Source of the DNA: Rhizophagus irregularis
Taxonomy: Eukaryota > Glomeromycota > Glomeromycetes > Glomerales > Glomeraceae
Reading direction: 5' to 3'
Length of the DNA: 64,000 nucleotides
NCBI RefSeq assembly: GCF_026210795.1
Contig: NC_089443.1
Location: 4,876,001-4,940,000 of the forward strand
Part shown: positions 1-11,596 of the stretch, piece after piece
Layout of the letters: the number at the start of each line of letters is the position of its first letter
Numbering within the stretch: the first letter of the stretch is position 1
Made by a program: the position numbers and the translations under genes
The notes under the pieces: model-generated
Databases searched by the model: none
What the model saw: the letters and a program-made list of their open reading frames with translations, nothing else
Told to the model about the DNA's origin: nothing

Positions 1-136
1 CATCGTCTTTGTAATATTCTGCGATAGCAAGTGTCTTTTTAAATATAATCTAGTGTTCGGTAAACAAAAGAAACTACAAAAAAAGGGGGGTCGTAAATCA
101 ATCAGTCGAAGGTCGTACTGATTTGATTTACCAATC

Positions 137-325
137 AGATTATACATGCCACCCAAATTATTTTGGACTGCCGTAATTATAAGTAAAATCCCAAATTCAA
201 TTATGGCATCCCAAATTATTTTGGCACTTTACATAGTAAATTATATATAAACCGAATGAATTATGGCATCCCAAATTATAATTATGACATCCCAAAATAA
301 TTTGGACAGCATGTATAAATCGGAT
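137..325. repeat. Small fold-back block of iterated CATCCCAAATTATTTTGG words
   Basis: The words CCCAAATTATTTTGG and GGCATCCCAAATTA recur at least four times in both orientations. The outer ends pair: ATTATACATGCCACCCAAA on the left against the reverse complement of the right end (ATACATGCTGTCCAAATT). This looks like a short non-autonomous inverted-repeat element. No target duplication could be fixed and no coding capacity is seen. Confidence 0.5.
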
Positions 326-365
326 AATCTAAATTTTTTTTTTAAAAAAAAACGGGTTATTCTTT

Positions 366-1236
366 TTTTTCTTTTTGTTTTTTTTGTTAAAACGGTTTTT
401 TTAAACCGTTAAATTTTTATTTTTCTTCTTTTAACGGTTCTTAAAACCGTTATTTTATTTTTTTTTATTTTTTTTAAAAAAAAACTTTTAAAACGGTTTT
501 TAAAACCGTTATCTTTCAATTTTTTTTAAAAAAAACTTTAAAAACGGTTTTTAAAACTGTTATTTTTTCAATTTTTTTAATGGAAAAACTTTAAAAATGG
601 TTTTTAAAACCGTTATTCTTTCAATTTTTTTAATGAAAAAACTTTTAAAACGGTTTTTAAAACCGTTATCTTTCAATTTTTTTTTAAAAAAACTTTAAAA
701 ACGGTTTTTAAAACCGTTATTTTTTCAATTTTTTTTAAAAAAAACTTTTAAAACGGTTTTTAAAACCGTTATCTTTCAATTTTTTTTAAAAAAAACTTTA
801 AAAACGGTTTTTAAAACTGTTATTTTTTCAATTTTTTTTAAAAAAAACTTTAAAAACGGTTTTTAAAACTGTTATTTTTTCAATTTTTTTTAAAAAAAAC
901 TTTAAAAACGGTTTTTAAAACCGTTATTTTTTCAATTTTTTTAATGGAAAAACTTTAAAAACGGTTTTTAAAACCGTTATTCTTTCAATTTTTTTAATGA
1001 AAAAACTTTAAAAACGGTTTTTAAAACCGTGATCTTTCAATTTTTTTTTAAAGAAAAAACTTTAAAAACGGTTTTTAAAACCATTATTCTTTCTATTTTT
1101 TTTTAAAAAAAACTTTAAAAACGGTTTTTAAAACCGTTATTCTTTCTATTTTTTTTAAAAAAAAACTTTAAAAACGGTTTTTAAAACCGTTATTCTTGCT
1201 ATTTTTTAAAAAAAACTTTAAACCCGGTTTTTAAAA
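366..1236. repeat. 52-bp minisatellite built on a palindromic core
   Basis: About 15 tandem units of 52-54 bp. Each unit is the near-perfect palindrome AACGGTTTTTAAAACCGTT, then TATCTTTCAA, a T-run of about 8-10 and an A-run. Variants include AACTGTT, AATGG and CCCGG in place of AACGG. The first two units (about 380-460) are diverged; the rest are regular. The palindromic core and the T-run/A-run spacer could both form hairpins. No reading frame runs through it. Confidence 0.9.
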
Positions 1237-1239
1237 CCG

Positions 1240-2300
1240 TTGTAAGTAGGTTAGCGGGAAGTGAGGGATGAATTTTTTTTAATATATAGAAGAAACGTAC
1301 TAATGTTTCTTCTATTTTCTTTTTTTTTTTAGGTTGCCGACGAACCTTGAAATATATAATATTTACATATAATTTAAAATAACTATTTTTAATTATATAA
1401 TTTATGTAAGTTTAGTGAAATAATAAAGTGACTACAATAAAATAAACATACAATAAAACAATACAACATTATAAATTATAATAATAAAAAAATAATAAAA
1501 ACCGAAATCTTATTTCAACCCTTGTAATCTGTTTTGACCCTCATAATTCGTAATTAATTATGACTCAAAATTTATTTATAAGATTGTTAAAAATCGGCAA
1601 GTCGATTGTTGTTATTAATAAAAATTGATCAAAAAAAAATATTGGTCGATTTATAGTTTTTTTTTATGTTACAACTCAACCAAAAATCAACCAAAAATCA
1701 ACCAGCTGATTTATGCTAAATTTTTTTTCGATTTTTATAATTTGCTGAATGTTTGACGAATCACGTGATGACGATGACGAACTTTTGATGAAAGGTATTA
1801 ATGCCGAAAGAAATGATTTCGACTAGTGGCTACAAGCAACACCAAGTTTCATTCTACAATGAAATTTAAGGAATTTAAGTTTCAAAGTATTTTTAATACT
1901 TCCAAGTTAAGTTAATAGTTTCCACTGGAACTTTCCTTGATGTAATGTTCAGTATTTACTCTTTTGATAGGTTTAGGTTCGGCTTTGTGTTCTATAATGT
2001 TTTGGAAGTTTAATTAACTTTTGCATATGTATTTTTCATACAATGAAAGGCATGCCACCTTTAGAAATCATACAATTTTTGGTGCTTGGCAATAAAGTCC
2101 ACATGTATGGACTTTGGGTTTTATTTGGATAAAATTCAAAATTATAAGTTTCATTGATTTGTCACAAGTATAAATAGGAGGAACGCGAACATGGACATCC
2201 AGTAGTTCGCAGAAGTTGGCCGAACGACGTCGCTTGTTCAAATTCTGTTTTTTCTTTGCATTTTTTTATTCAAAAAATTTTACAAATCGCCTAATCTAAC
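1240..2300. other. AT-rich stretch without recognised gene
   Basis: No convincing ORF, exon chain or inverted repeat was found. It contains polypyrimidine tracts (around 1315-1335) and two nearby copies of CAAAAATCAACCA (around 1680-1700). Confidence 0.5.
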
Positions 2301-2305
2301 ATTGA

Positions 2306-2331
2306 CCCTAACCCTAACCCTAACTCTAACA
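2306..2331. repeat. Short interstitial telomere-like repeat (CCCTAA)3
   Basis: Three CCCTAA-type hexamers followed by a variant (ACTCTAAC), about 25 bp in total. TTAGGG is the usual fungal telomere repeat. The tract is too short and internal to be a telomere; it may be an end-capture scar or part of the neighbouring iterated block. Confidence 0.6.
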
Positions 2332-2337
2332 AATTGG

Positions 2338-3205
2338 ATAACCCAATAAATTAACCTGAAATATTCAGGTCAGGTCATCAAATTCATGACCTAATACGGA
2401 TCAGATATATATTTAGGTCAAATAAATTAAAAAATCACAAAACTAATAATGATTCCGGCATTTTTTTATGTAAAATCAAAAAAAATGCCGTAACTATCAG
2501 TTTTAGTGTTTTTATATGTAAAATCATAAAAAAAAATGCCAGAACGTATGATTCTGGCAGTTTTACATGTAAAATCAAAAAAGAAAAATGCTGGAACAAT
2601 AATTCTGGCATTTTTACATGTAAAATCAAAAGGAAAAATGCCAAAACTAATTATTCTGGCATTTTTACATATAAAATCAAAAGTAAAAACGCCAAAAAAA
2701 ATAGTTTCAGCGTTTTATATATAAAAACAAAAAGTAAAAAATGTTATAAAATGTTTTTTTATAATATTTAATAATAAAACTTCAGGTAATCCAAGTTACC
2801 CGAAATGATCCAAATACTTTCAGGTCAAATGAAAGTAGATCGTCTGAACAGGAATCGTAAAACTATATATAAAGGTCACCAGAAAAAAATCAGAAAATCA
2901 TATATATGCGAACCATCTTATGATTGGTCAATTGGCTATTTATTCACATGTTTTCGCTTCAAAAACAGAAAAAGGAAAGATCTTCACTCAAATTTTCTTA
3001 TTCTTGCGAACCAACACGTGACTTTTATTAATTATTTTTACGGTGACCTTTTTGAAAATTAAATATGGGTTCAAACCAAGAAAACCGGTGACCTTTATTA
3101 GTAGTTTTCCCGGTCCTGTCAGAACAGTTTACCTGACCTGACCTGAAAAAAAATTTCAGGTCAGGTTAACCAGGTAACCTGATCCGACCTGACCTATGCG
3201 GAGCT
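2338..3205. repeat. Iterated AGGTCAGGT/ACCTGACCT block, probable mobile-element remnant
   Basis: Both flanks of this roughly 870-bp segment carry the same words in opposite orientation: ATTCAGGTCAGGTCAT near 2355-2375 and GACCTGACCTGAAA, CAGGTCAGGTTAACC and CCGACCTGACCTATG near 3125-3197. The right end reads GCGGAGCTCTA. No intact matching left terminus or TSD is visible, so boundaries are approximate. The interior holds a separate tandem repeat (2445-2725). Confidence 0.55.
2445..2725. repeat. About 58-bp tandem repeat containing inverted TTCTGGCATTTTTAC motif
   Basis: Five diverged units of about 55-60 bp carrying ATTCTGGCATTTTTACATG, then TAAAATCAAAA and AAAATGCC. Each unit is partly self-complementary (GGCATTTTT against AAAAATGCC). 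Open frames in this stretch come from the repeat and are not considered genes. Confidence 0.8.
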
Positions 3206-3211
3206 CTAATT

Positions 3212-3986
3212 AAGATATATCAATCATTGGTCATGTCACGAATCGGCATAGGGACTTTTTATTATAAAATGATTGACATATTTTGTGTAACAGTAAATTC
3301 CAGTAAATTTTTGCCCTGTACAAAATATTTTACATAACAATATACTTTAAAATTTTAAACATATCTTTACAATATTTTGACATTAATTTTTATTAAAATT
3401 AAACTATCATTGAATTACTTTTATTAATAACAACTTTTAAAGTCTTCTATCTAATAAAAAAAATTATTAAATTAAAAAATATATATAATAGTTATTGATT
3501 ATAAGATGTAATTTGCACCAAATATTCTTTTTATGCTATTAAAATAGAACTTATTTATGTAATTTTTACAAGTTTAATATAAGCTAATTGGGTAAAAAAG
3601 TAAAAAACTTGAATTTTCTATAAAAATTAATAATTAACTTGCCTTTTATGCAATATGTTTTTTAATTCTACATAAAAAAATACATATATCTGTATTATTA
3701 AAACGATGTTTAGTTTTCATACAAACTTGCATCTCTGGGTTAAAGTCAAAAAAATAGGAGAAGTTAACCTAATGTAAGTTTTTTATACAAGTATTGTACT
3801 GTCAAAATAAATGTCAAAATAAGCAGAAAAAAACCTAAAGAACAAAAGTTTTCTAATATCTGTATAAAAGTTGTTTGAGAGAAAACTATGTTATATTAGA
3901 AGCGTTTGTGCAGATCATTTTTTATTGCGCAAATTTTAATTAGTAATCAACACTTCCCGTGACATGACCGAAGATTGATATATCTT
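3212..3986. mobile_element. About 775-bp TIR element (AAGATATATCAATC ends)
   Basis: The left end AAGATATATCAATCATTGG then TCATGTCACGA pairs with the right end. Reversed, the right end reads AAGATATATCAATCTTCGG then TCATGTCACGG, a TIR of about 30 bp with few mismatches. The interior is AT-rich non-coding DNA. It is probably a non-autonomous DNA transposon; the TSD is not resolved and the family is unknown. Confidence 0.7.
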
Positions 3987-4097
3987 CTTTTATAATTTAT
4001 ATGAAAAATTACGTCCTTGCTGTTTAAACTTAATAACTGGATCAAAAGAATAATTATGAATTTCTTCTATTTTTGTGATTTGTAAATTAATATAACT

Positions 4098-4338
4098 AAG
4101 GTTGTCTGCCTAAACCTTTCCAAAATTCTACAATTAGTTTCTCCAAAATTTTACTATAGTTTTATTATAATTTCAGTAAGGTTTCAGTAATTTTAGCATT
4201 TATAATAAGTTTCGTCAGGGTTCGCTTTTCTCCAGAGTTATACCAACTTTTTAATAAGACTTTCATATAATTTCGGCAAAATTTCACCATTTCGGCATTT
4301 TACCAACTTGCCAAAACTCCCTAGTTTCTCCAGCAACT
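4098..4338 (-). mobile_element. MITE family A, copy 1 (inverted, diverged)
   Basis: A 241-bp sequence that matches, in reverse orientation, the copy at 7287-7528. One end reads AAGGTTGTCTGCCTAAACC and the other ends in CCAGCAACTT, corresponding to the AAGGTTGCTTGCC...GCAACCTT termini. The interior carries the same repeated CCGAAAC/GCCAAAAC phrases. Non-autonomous, no coding capacity. Confidence 0.75.
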
Positions 4339-4973
4339 TTAAATACAATGCATAAAACTATTTTTTAAAAAAACTATTATGAAACATAATTTTTGTATCA
4401 ATCAAAATGATCGTAATCAGTGTTATCATATGTCAATTTAATGATTATCATTTGGGGTTACATCCCAAAAATTGGGGTTAAGATTAAGATCTGCATATAT
4501 GCATTTCTGGTGTCTTTATTTTGATGCAACATATTTGGATATATATGGAGTTGGTCAAGTTACTCAAGTGATATGATCATCACTATTCTATTTTTTAACT
4601 AATTTAATGTAAATTCCAAATTTCCTATAAAATTAAATTTCAAACTAAAAAATGCATAATTTTTTATAATGTATTTATTTCATATTACACTTTACAATTA
4701 AAAAATTTTTATTAACCAGATTATTGGCATTAAAAATACTTAATTATTATACAATTGTGCAATCAGTTTTTAATATTTTATCTAAAAACAAATATATATT
4801 GATAATTTTATGAAATTTAATAAGATATGATAATATAATATTATACAAGTTTTATGAATATTGAATAATATTATTTAAAATTATGGGTGGTTCCGATGGT
4901 ATATAAATATAAATATCAGTAAGTTTTTAAAGTTTGTGTAAATTTGTATAGTTTAAAATTTAAAATAGTAAGT
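4339..4973. other. AT-rich stretch, nothing recognised
   Basis: No exon chain or repeat family was identified. The only notable local feature is a GGGGTTACATCCC / TTGGGGTT pair around 4455-4490. Confidence 0.4.
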
Positions 4974-5190
4974 TAAGGATATTTCAGAACTCTGCTTATT
5001 TATAAGATAGGTCATCTCTAGACTTAAAAATCATATATAAAATTCTTTACAGATCCTACTATTAAAAGAAATTTTATGTTACATTGTTGATTATTTTCCT
5101 TTTAACTAATTAACTAATAGAATTTAAGAAAAAAGTAAGGTAAAAATTATTAGTAAAAGACCAATTTTTTATAATAACCTTTATTATATT
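4974..5190 (+). repeat. Diverged copy of the AGGACC MITE seen at 21720-21944
   Basis: Extended similarity to 21720-21944: shared phrases include CTGCTTA(T/C)TTATAAGATA, ATATAAAATTCTTT, TTTTATGTTACATTGTT, TAATAGAATTTAAG and TAATAACCTTTATTATA. The terminal AGGACC is degraded (AGAACTC). Non-coding. Confidence 0.7.
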
Positions 5191-6109
5191 TTTGCAAAAA
5201 CTCAAAATTTTTTAAGATATCATTAAACTACTGTCTATGAATTTTAAAAGTAATGTGATGGTCAAATTTTCTTAATATATCATCCTAGAATGAAATAATA
5301 TTTGGATGATATTGATATGGTCATGTAACGTTAATTTGCATGACATTTTAACTATACTGGACAGGTATTTTTTACAATATTGTGAAATTATTAAGAAGAC
5401 ATCTTTTTAGCATGTTCATGGTATTTTAAATACATTTTTTATAATATATAATTATTTTTTAAAAGATAAATACTTTTGCGTTGCTTATTGTTATACAATC
5501 AGAAAAAAATAATTTTTTGCAAATTATTTATTAATAAATATTAATATAATGCAGCTTTTAATTACAAATACATTTTTATTGCATAAAAAATTTTTTTAAA
5601 GCAAAATAAATCATAGAGCCAGATTCATAGCAACTTTTGCTAAAACTCGACTATAACACTTTTAGTATGTGACTATCATGTGATTATAGGGCCAATTGCT
5701 AGTGGAATTATAAACTTCATAACTACATTCAATTAAGGTAATATATTACTAGACCTATACTAAAGATGACTTTAGCAAGGCTTTCTTTATAAATTAAAAG
5801 AAATTTCATACATTTTTCCAGCTGGTGGGATAGCTTATGACCTCTAACCTCAAGTCTATTTACACTAATAAATCCAGAATATTTGCATTGTTAATAAAAA
5901 GTATAGTTAAGGTACTTTTAAGAATCCCTAAAAAGAAAAAATAAAATAAATGAGCAATTAAACATTCAGTCAAATAAAAATAAAAAAAATAAATACTTTC
6001 ATTTTTGTTTATAATCATATGATATCAATTGAGATTGATTTGCATGACAGTTCACACCTCTAACTCATATAAATGATCCCAGAAAAATCACAGCCAAATA
6101 AATATAAGG
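5191..6109. other. AT-rich stretch, nothing recognised
   Basis: No supported coding exon or clear repeat was seen on either strand. Confidence 0.4.
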
Positions 6110-6117
6110 GATACGAT

Positions 6118-6930
6118 TAGGGTTCTGATCGGTTTCGGTAATTACCGAACCGAACCGATCGGTTTTCGGTTTTCGGTCGGTAATTGCATCAAAAATTACC
6201 GACCTAACACTTCAGTAATTTACCGATCGGTTTGGTAATTTCGGTTTTCGGTATCGGTTTTATCATTTATCGAACCGATTTACCGATCTGACTTTATATT
6301 TTGTGATTGGCAAACTGATAATCTTTTTTAGTCCATATATATATAGTTTTTTTTTAATTTTTCTTTTTTTTACAGCAAATTTCAAAATATACGGGACACT
6401 TGAGAAATTTGATTGTCAGGTTGTCGGGTAGCTGGGTTACTCGGCAGTAGGTTGTTTATTAGAAAAGTATAAATAACACGTGACGAGTATAATGAATAGT
6501 AGTATATCAGATTATATAATAACCTACTGCCGAGTAACCCGGCTACCCGACAACCCGACAATCAAATTTCTCAAGTGTCCCGTATATTTTGAAATTTGCT
6601 GTAAATAGTAACGCGTTTATTATTAATTGATAACAATCATACAATAGATTACAATTTTATATAAACACCTAGCGTATACTAAATCCAAGGATCTCAATCT
6701 TAAATTTGTTTATTGATAGGATTTATTTTTTATATAGGTTTTGTAATAAATACATCGAGGAGTAGTAAATTCGGTAAATCGGTATCGGTAATCGGTAATT
6801 ACCGGCCGGTTTCGGTTATACAGTTTACCGATATCGAAAATTCGGTAAATTATCGATTACCGATACCGAAATTCGGTTTCGGTTTCGGTATGACTCAAAC
6901 TGAAACTGAACCGTACCGATCGGAACCCTA
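6118..6930. mobile_element. 813-bp fold-back element with iterated CGGTAATTACCG words and 8-bp TSD
   Basis: The termini are inverted: TAGGGTTCTGATCGG at the left and CCGATCGGAACCCTA at the right. The element is flanked by a perfect 8-bp direct repeat GATACGAT (6110-6117 and 6931-6938). Both ends are dense in TCGGT, GATCGG and CGGTAATTACCG words. The interior has been invaded by a second MITE (6373-6601). There is no transposase. An 8-bp TSD points to hAT-type or, allowing one mismatch at 9 bp, MULE-type insertion. Confidence 0.85.
6373..6601. mobile_element. Nested 229-bp MITE, TIR CAGCAAATTTC, TA target
   Basis: Nearly perfect inverted arms of about 80 bp run from CAGCAAATTTCAAAATATAC to the mirror GAAATTTGCTG. 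Both ends are flanked by TA (6371-6372 and 6602-6603). The arms contain CGGGACACTTGAGAAATTTG and GGTTGTCGGGTA. TA targeting suggests a Tc1/mariner-type non-autonomous element. It is inserted inside the element at 6118-6930; a related copy lies at 13652-13867. Confidence 0.9.
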
Positions 6931-6938
6931 GATACGAT

Positions 6939-7286
6939 CGATATACCAACAAAATTTTATGTGTTTAAATTTATCTAAAGAGCAAGTATTTATCAGAAAT
7001 CATCCAAAAATTTCAAGTTTCTTACTTTAGTAGTTTCTGTCTGATATTGTTAAAGATTAGCTTTAAATACTTTTTTTAAAAAGAGATGAAATGATTTAAA
7101 GAAATAATAAAATATAATTGTTTCAATCTAAAATGTATAAGATAAAATTGTAAAAAATATATAAAATAAATATTTAAAATGTAATAATATTATGCAGAGT
7201 CTATAAAGAATAAAATAAGTTAATTAATTAATTAAAGTATATGGTTATTCATTCTATTCTAATGAAAGTTTTAAAGCATAATGATT
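6939..7286. other. AT-rich stretch, nothing recognised
   Basis: No supported exon or repeat. It precedes MITE family A copy 2. Confidence 0.4.
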
Positions 7287-7528
7287 AAGGTTGCTTGCCG
7301 AAACCTAGGGGTTTAGGCAAGATGGCGTTTTGCCGAAAAGCGAAATTCTGCCAAAACTATATTAAAGTTATATTAAAAAACTGGCAAAACTTTAGAGAAA
7401 GGCGAAACTGCCGAAACTTATTATAAATGCCGAAACTGCTGAAACTCTGCCAAAACTATAATAAATCTATAGTAAAATTTTGACGAAACTAATCGTAGGA
7501 TTTTGAAGAGGTTTAGACAAGCAACCTT
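7287..7528 (+). mobile_element. MITE family A, copy 2 (reference copy)
   Basis: 242 bp with terminal inverted AAGGTTGCTTG / CAAGCAACCTT. It is flanked on both sides so that the ends read TTAAGG and CCTTAA, which would fit a TTAA or TA target. The interior is rich in GCCGAAAC and GCCAAAACT repeats. Other copies lie at 4098-4338 (inverted) and 62050-62283. No coding capacity. Confidence 0.8.
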
Positions 7529-7859
7529 AATAATGATAATATATATATTAATTAAAAATATAAAAAAAAAAAATTTGAATTTTAGAAAAACCTCCTATTT
7601 ATATATCACATAAATTACGCGATATGATATTAATATAATTACAGCCATAGCTGCAGTTATTTATTTAAACTAAAAATAAGCTTTTTTCTTTTTGAGTTTA
7701 ATTTTGATATTATAAGTTTTGCAAACCAATTTTTTTTCTTCTTTGAGAAAAGTTATTAACTTTGTTGCAAAAATTAATGATTTTTTTGAGAAATCAGTTT
7801 TCAGTAAATATATTTTTCATTTTTTTTTTCTTTAAAACTATTATTAACATTTAACAGTT

Positions 7860-8880
7860 CAGTTCTTTTTTTTTTCTTTTTTAGGTAATCTTTTGAGTCT
7901 CTTTGAATGTGGGAATTTGGCAAGTAAATTTTTATTTTTATTTAATTTAATAAATGGTTATTAACTGTCCATTTCTTTTCTTTTTTAAATAATTCTTTTA
8001 GATTTCTCTGGATATTGGATTTTGGTAAGTGTATGGTTTCAATTTTTTTTCACCTTTTAATGAATAGTTTCTACTAACAGTTCATTTATATTTTTTTAGA
8101 ATGCGTTCTCTCAGATCTTTGGATATGAAATTTTGATAAATAATTTTAATTTTTTTTCTTAATAATTTTATTTTAACAAACTTAATTAACAGTTTATTTT
8201 TTGGTTTTTATCTTTTAGGTTTTGCCAATTCTTTCTAGAAATGGATTGGCTATTAAATTTCTCCCTTCTTTTTGTAGGTTTTAACTTTTTTTTCTTTTAA
8301 ATTTTGGCGGATTTCATTTTATCCTTTTATCTCCACTACTAACAATTGGTTTTCTTCTTTAGATTTCAGTTGTATATTATTTTTTTTATAAAATTTTTGA
8401 TACCAATCTTTTTTTTTAGGGTCTGTCTTCGTTTTGTCTTTCAAATGTGTAAAATTTTGGTAAGAAATCGGATAGTATTTACATTTCTATATATTTCTTA
8501 ACAAAATATATACTAACATTTTAATTTTTCTTTTTCTTAGATGACCGAGTCTTTGGATATATAAAAGTTCAGTAAGTGAGATTTTTTTGAACTATTCTTT
8601 AATAGAACATTTATTGATGTTTTTTTCTCTTTTTTAGGTGACTTGTTTTTTGAATTCCTGGATATGAATTTCAGTGAGCATTTTTTTTCTTAATTATCAG
8701 AACGCTAGAAAATTAAAGATTTTTCTTAGTAAGAAATCAAAGATGTTTTTTTTAATAAAAAAAACATTTTTTGTTAATTTTAATGAATCTAACATTTTAT
8801 CTTTTTTATTTTTAGTCGAATCTAGCATGTGGATTTCAGTGGAAATTCTGAATTTTTTTTTGGGTTTAGACGTTTAAGAC
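7860..8880 (+). other. Array of micro-exon-like cassettes
   Basis: About eight or nine diverged cassettes spaced by roughly 100 bp. Each shows a (T)ACTAAC/ATTAAC branch-site-like word, a long polypyrimidine tract, AG, a 23-40-nt core, then often a GTAAGT-like donor. Cores with clear borders are about 7885-7919, 8002-8024, 8420-8459, 8541-8571 and 8638-8673; others (around 8100, 8220, 8362, 8816) have lost one border. The cores share TCTTTGGATATGAAATTTTG-like sequence. Core lengths are not all multiples of three, so coding cannot be claimed. It could be a gene with tandemly duplicated micro-exons, a decayed one, or simply a degenerate tandem repeat. Confidence 0.5.
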
Positions 8881-9984
8881 TTTAATTTATAGAGGCCATT
8901 TTATTAAAAGAAATCTATTAAAAAATTGCTGTATTCCTATTAAAAGTACAACATATACTAATTTATAATGAACTTTCAAAACAATTTCAAAGCAATTCCT
9001 GATTTCAAAGAGTTCAGATTGATGGGGAAGTTAATTTAAGATTTTCCAGAACCTGCAATAGCTTTGCCAATTTATCAAATAGCATTACATATATTACACA
9101 TATAACATTTATTATTGAAGAACATACAGAATCTAATGATAATGAAACAAAAGGTAATTAGTTTTTATTTTTATTTTTATATATATTCTCTAATCATTTA
9201 TTTCATTTTTTTTTAGTGCATACAAATGTTGAAAATATTGTCAAATTATTTCTTAAATGATGTATATTAGTACAAAACTCCAAAAATATATTTATTAATA
9301 TATATAGCATTATATTTCAATTTAAATTAATGAAATCATATTCAGATATGAATTATACAGCAGCTTTGATACATAACTGAATCTTTTTTTATAAAATTTC
9401 AACATATTTTTATGAAGATGTGTATGGATCGTTCAATAAGTGGTGATATTGTAATTATTGTTATTATTAAAGAACAATATTATGACGAATCCTATGCTAT
9501 TGTCAAAGCAATTTTTAATCATCGAGATAATAATGATAATCTTTATGCATTTGTCATTATACAGTAGTTTGAAGAAATAACTTGAACAGAACTGGACTGT
9601 CCAATATATAAGTTGCGAGCAAATATTAATTAGTGGTGACCTGTTTTTCATTATCTGTAATAAATTTAGTTAATAGAGTATATTTTATTTATAATTGTAC
9701 GATTCCTACATAAATACTACTTTAATGTTATTTAACAACATAGTTTAGATAATTTAAATGCACTGTTACGATATTTTTACAATAGTTATAATGATGTATC
9801 TGCAATACATTTAAAATGATTCACCATGCATAGTAATGGACATGGCAGTATATTATAATTTTTTCCATTACTTAATGTTAACTTACTTGTGAATTCAATT
9901 GGCACAGTACCGTCCCAATTCTATTTAAACATCTTAATGACATCAGGAAATTATATAGTGCGAAAAGTTGCGCAAGTTTACACA
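8881..9984. other. AT-rich stretch, nothing recognised
   Basis: No supported exon chain. The short frame on the minus strand around 9433-9651 is low-complexity and is not called. Confidence 0.4.
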
Positions 9985-10420
9985 TCATAATATTTCGTAA
10001 GCTTCCAGACCCGCCGCAAGTTTGCGTAAGCGTAATATTTTGTAACTTTTTAAAATATTTCGAAATATTACGATATGCAAAGCTTCATAATTTTACGATT
10101 TGTAATATTCCGTAATTTTGCGGTTCGCAATATTTCGTAATTTTACATAATATTTCGTAAGTTTTCAGACCCGCCACAAGTTTGCGTAAGCGTAATATTT
10201 TGTAACTTTTTAAAATATTTCGAAATATTACTGTATGCAAGGCTTCGTAATTTTACGATTCGTAATATTCCGTAATTTTACTGCGTAATACTTCGCAACT
10301 TTTTAAAATATTTCAAAATTCTATGATGCGTAATGTTCCATAATTTGATGATTCGTAATATTCTGTGATTTTACACAACTTAATATTTCGTAATATTTCA
10401 AAATATTTCGATAAATAATA
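9985..10420. repeat. Iterated CGTAATATTTCG words with a 158-bp direct duplication
   Basis: Two copies of a segment of about 135 bp (about 9990 and 10148) share AATATTTCGTAAG, CAGACCCGCC, AAGTTTGCGTAAGCG and TTTTTAAAATATTTCG. The whole block is built from TAATATTTCGTAA / TTACGAAATATTA words in both orientations. The same word family recurs at 18990-19240 and in the fold-back at 41751-42260. Confidence 0.75.
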
Positions 10421-10529
10421 CTTCATTTTCTGTACTATAAGTTTATATAATGTATGTTTTATTAGATATAATTTTATTAAACCATAAAAAATTACAAGTA
10501 TTTATTAATATATACAGAATACATAAAAG

Positions 10530-11070
10530 TAAAAAAAAGAAAGAGTAGAGTAACAATATTATTAGACGTAAAAAGAAGAGAAACAGCTATAGTAACGTTA
10601 GTATTAGATATAAAGATAAAAGAAATATTGTTATTATTGTTAGTATTAAGGTAAAAAGAGTTAAAGAAACAGTAAAAGGAGTAAAAGAAACATGGATATT
10701 ATCGTTAGTATTAAAGTACAAGTAAAAAGAAATAAAGGAAACGTAGATAGTATTGTTAGTATTACAACATAAAGTAACAAAGAGGTAAAAAAAAACGCGT
10801 TAATATTAAAATAATTAGTATTAATAAATAAATATTACTATACCTGCAAAGTAATTGAACAAAAGAATAAAGAAATAAAGAGAAAGGAAAAAATAAACAT
10901 GTTGTTAGTATTGTTAGTATTGTTAGTATTAAAGTACAAGTAAAAAGGAATAAAGGAAACATGGATATTATTGTTAGTATTACGATACAAAATAACAAAG
11001 AGGTAAAAAAAAATGAAAATAATTAGTATTAATAAACAAATATTTCTATACCTGCAAAGCAATAAATTAT
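10530..11070. repeat. Purine-rich degenerate tandem repeat, period about 220 bp
   Basis: Segments from about 10707 and 10927 are direct repeats. They share AGTATTAAAGTACAAGTAAA, ATAAAGGAAAC, ACAAAGAGGTAAAAAAAA, AATTAGTATTAATAAA and CTATACCTGCAAAG. The minus-strand open frames here are low-complexity by-products of the repeat. Confidence 0.75.
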
Positions 11071-11596
11071 GAAATATATGTAAATATATTGTATATAATT
11101 AAAGAAATAATAGAAAGAAGAGACAAAAAAATTAAAAATATTGAACAAAAGAATAATAAAAAAATAAGAAACAAAAATAAATAAGACAAAAACGCGTGCA
11201 TGATTAAATGATTAAATGATTAAATCACATGCAAGGATTAGCCTAATTTGATTGGCCAGAAAATATGATATCGTAAAATTACGGAAATCCGCATTTTAAA
11301 AAATCACAGAAATTGTATATGCACAATTACTAAATATTATCCCCTCGTGATAAATTAAAAATTATCAACACAAATTCAACACAAATTTAACAAATTTAAC
11401 GAAATTTGGCCAAAATTAACAAATTTTTACCAGAATTATCAACACAAATTGAACACAAATTGAACACAAATTTCAGCCACGATTTATTTATGTCACACCC
11501 GTGTTGTTAAGAATTAATAACCATTTTATTTATTAAAACTATATTAATTATGGTAAAAAAAATGCTATTACGTGTGATATATATAAAAAATAATAT

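Noticed and set aside
366-1236. CRISPR-like regular repeats
   Set aside because: Units abut as a 52-bp minisatellite with no unique spacers, and the genome is clearly eukaryotic (spliceosomal introns).
2306-2331. A chromosome end at the (CCCTAA)3 tract
   Set aside because: Only three units, internal, with repeat-rich DNA on both sides.
2435-2724. Open frames on both strands across the TTCTGGCATTTTTAC repeat
   Set aside because: The frames simply translate the tandem repeat unit; no family motif or splice context.
3060-3085. Possible tRNA from a GGGTTCAAACC B-box-like word
   Set aside because: No matching A box, acceptor stem or anticodon arm can be folded around it.
10762-11062. Leu/Ile/Phe-rich minus-strand frames as membrane proteins
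   Set aside because: They are direct translations of the purine-rich tandem repeat on the opposite strand.
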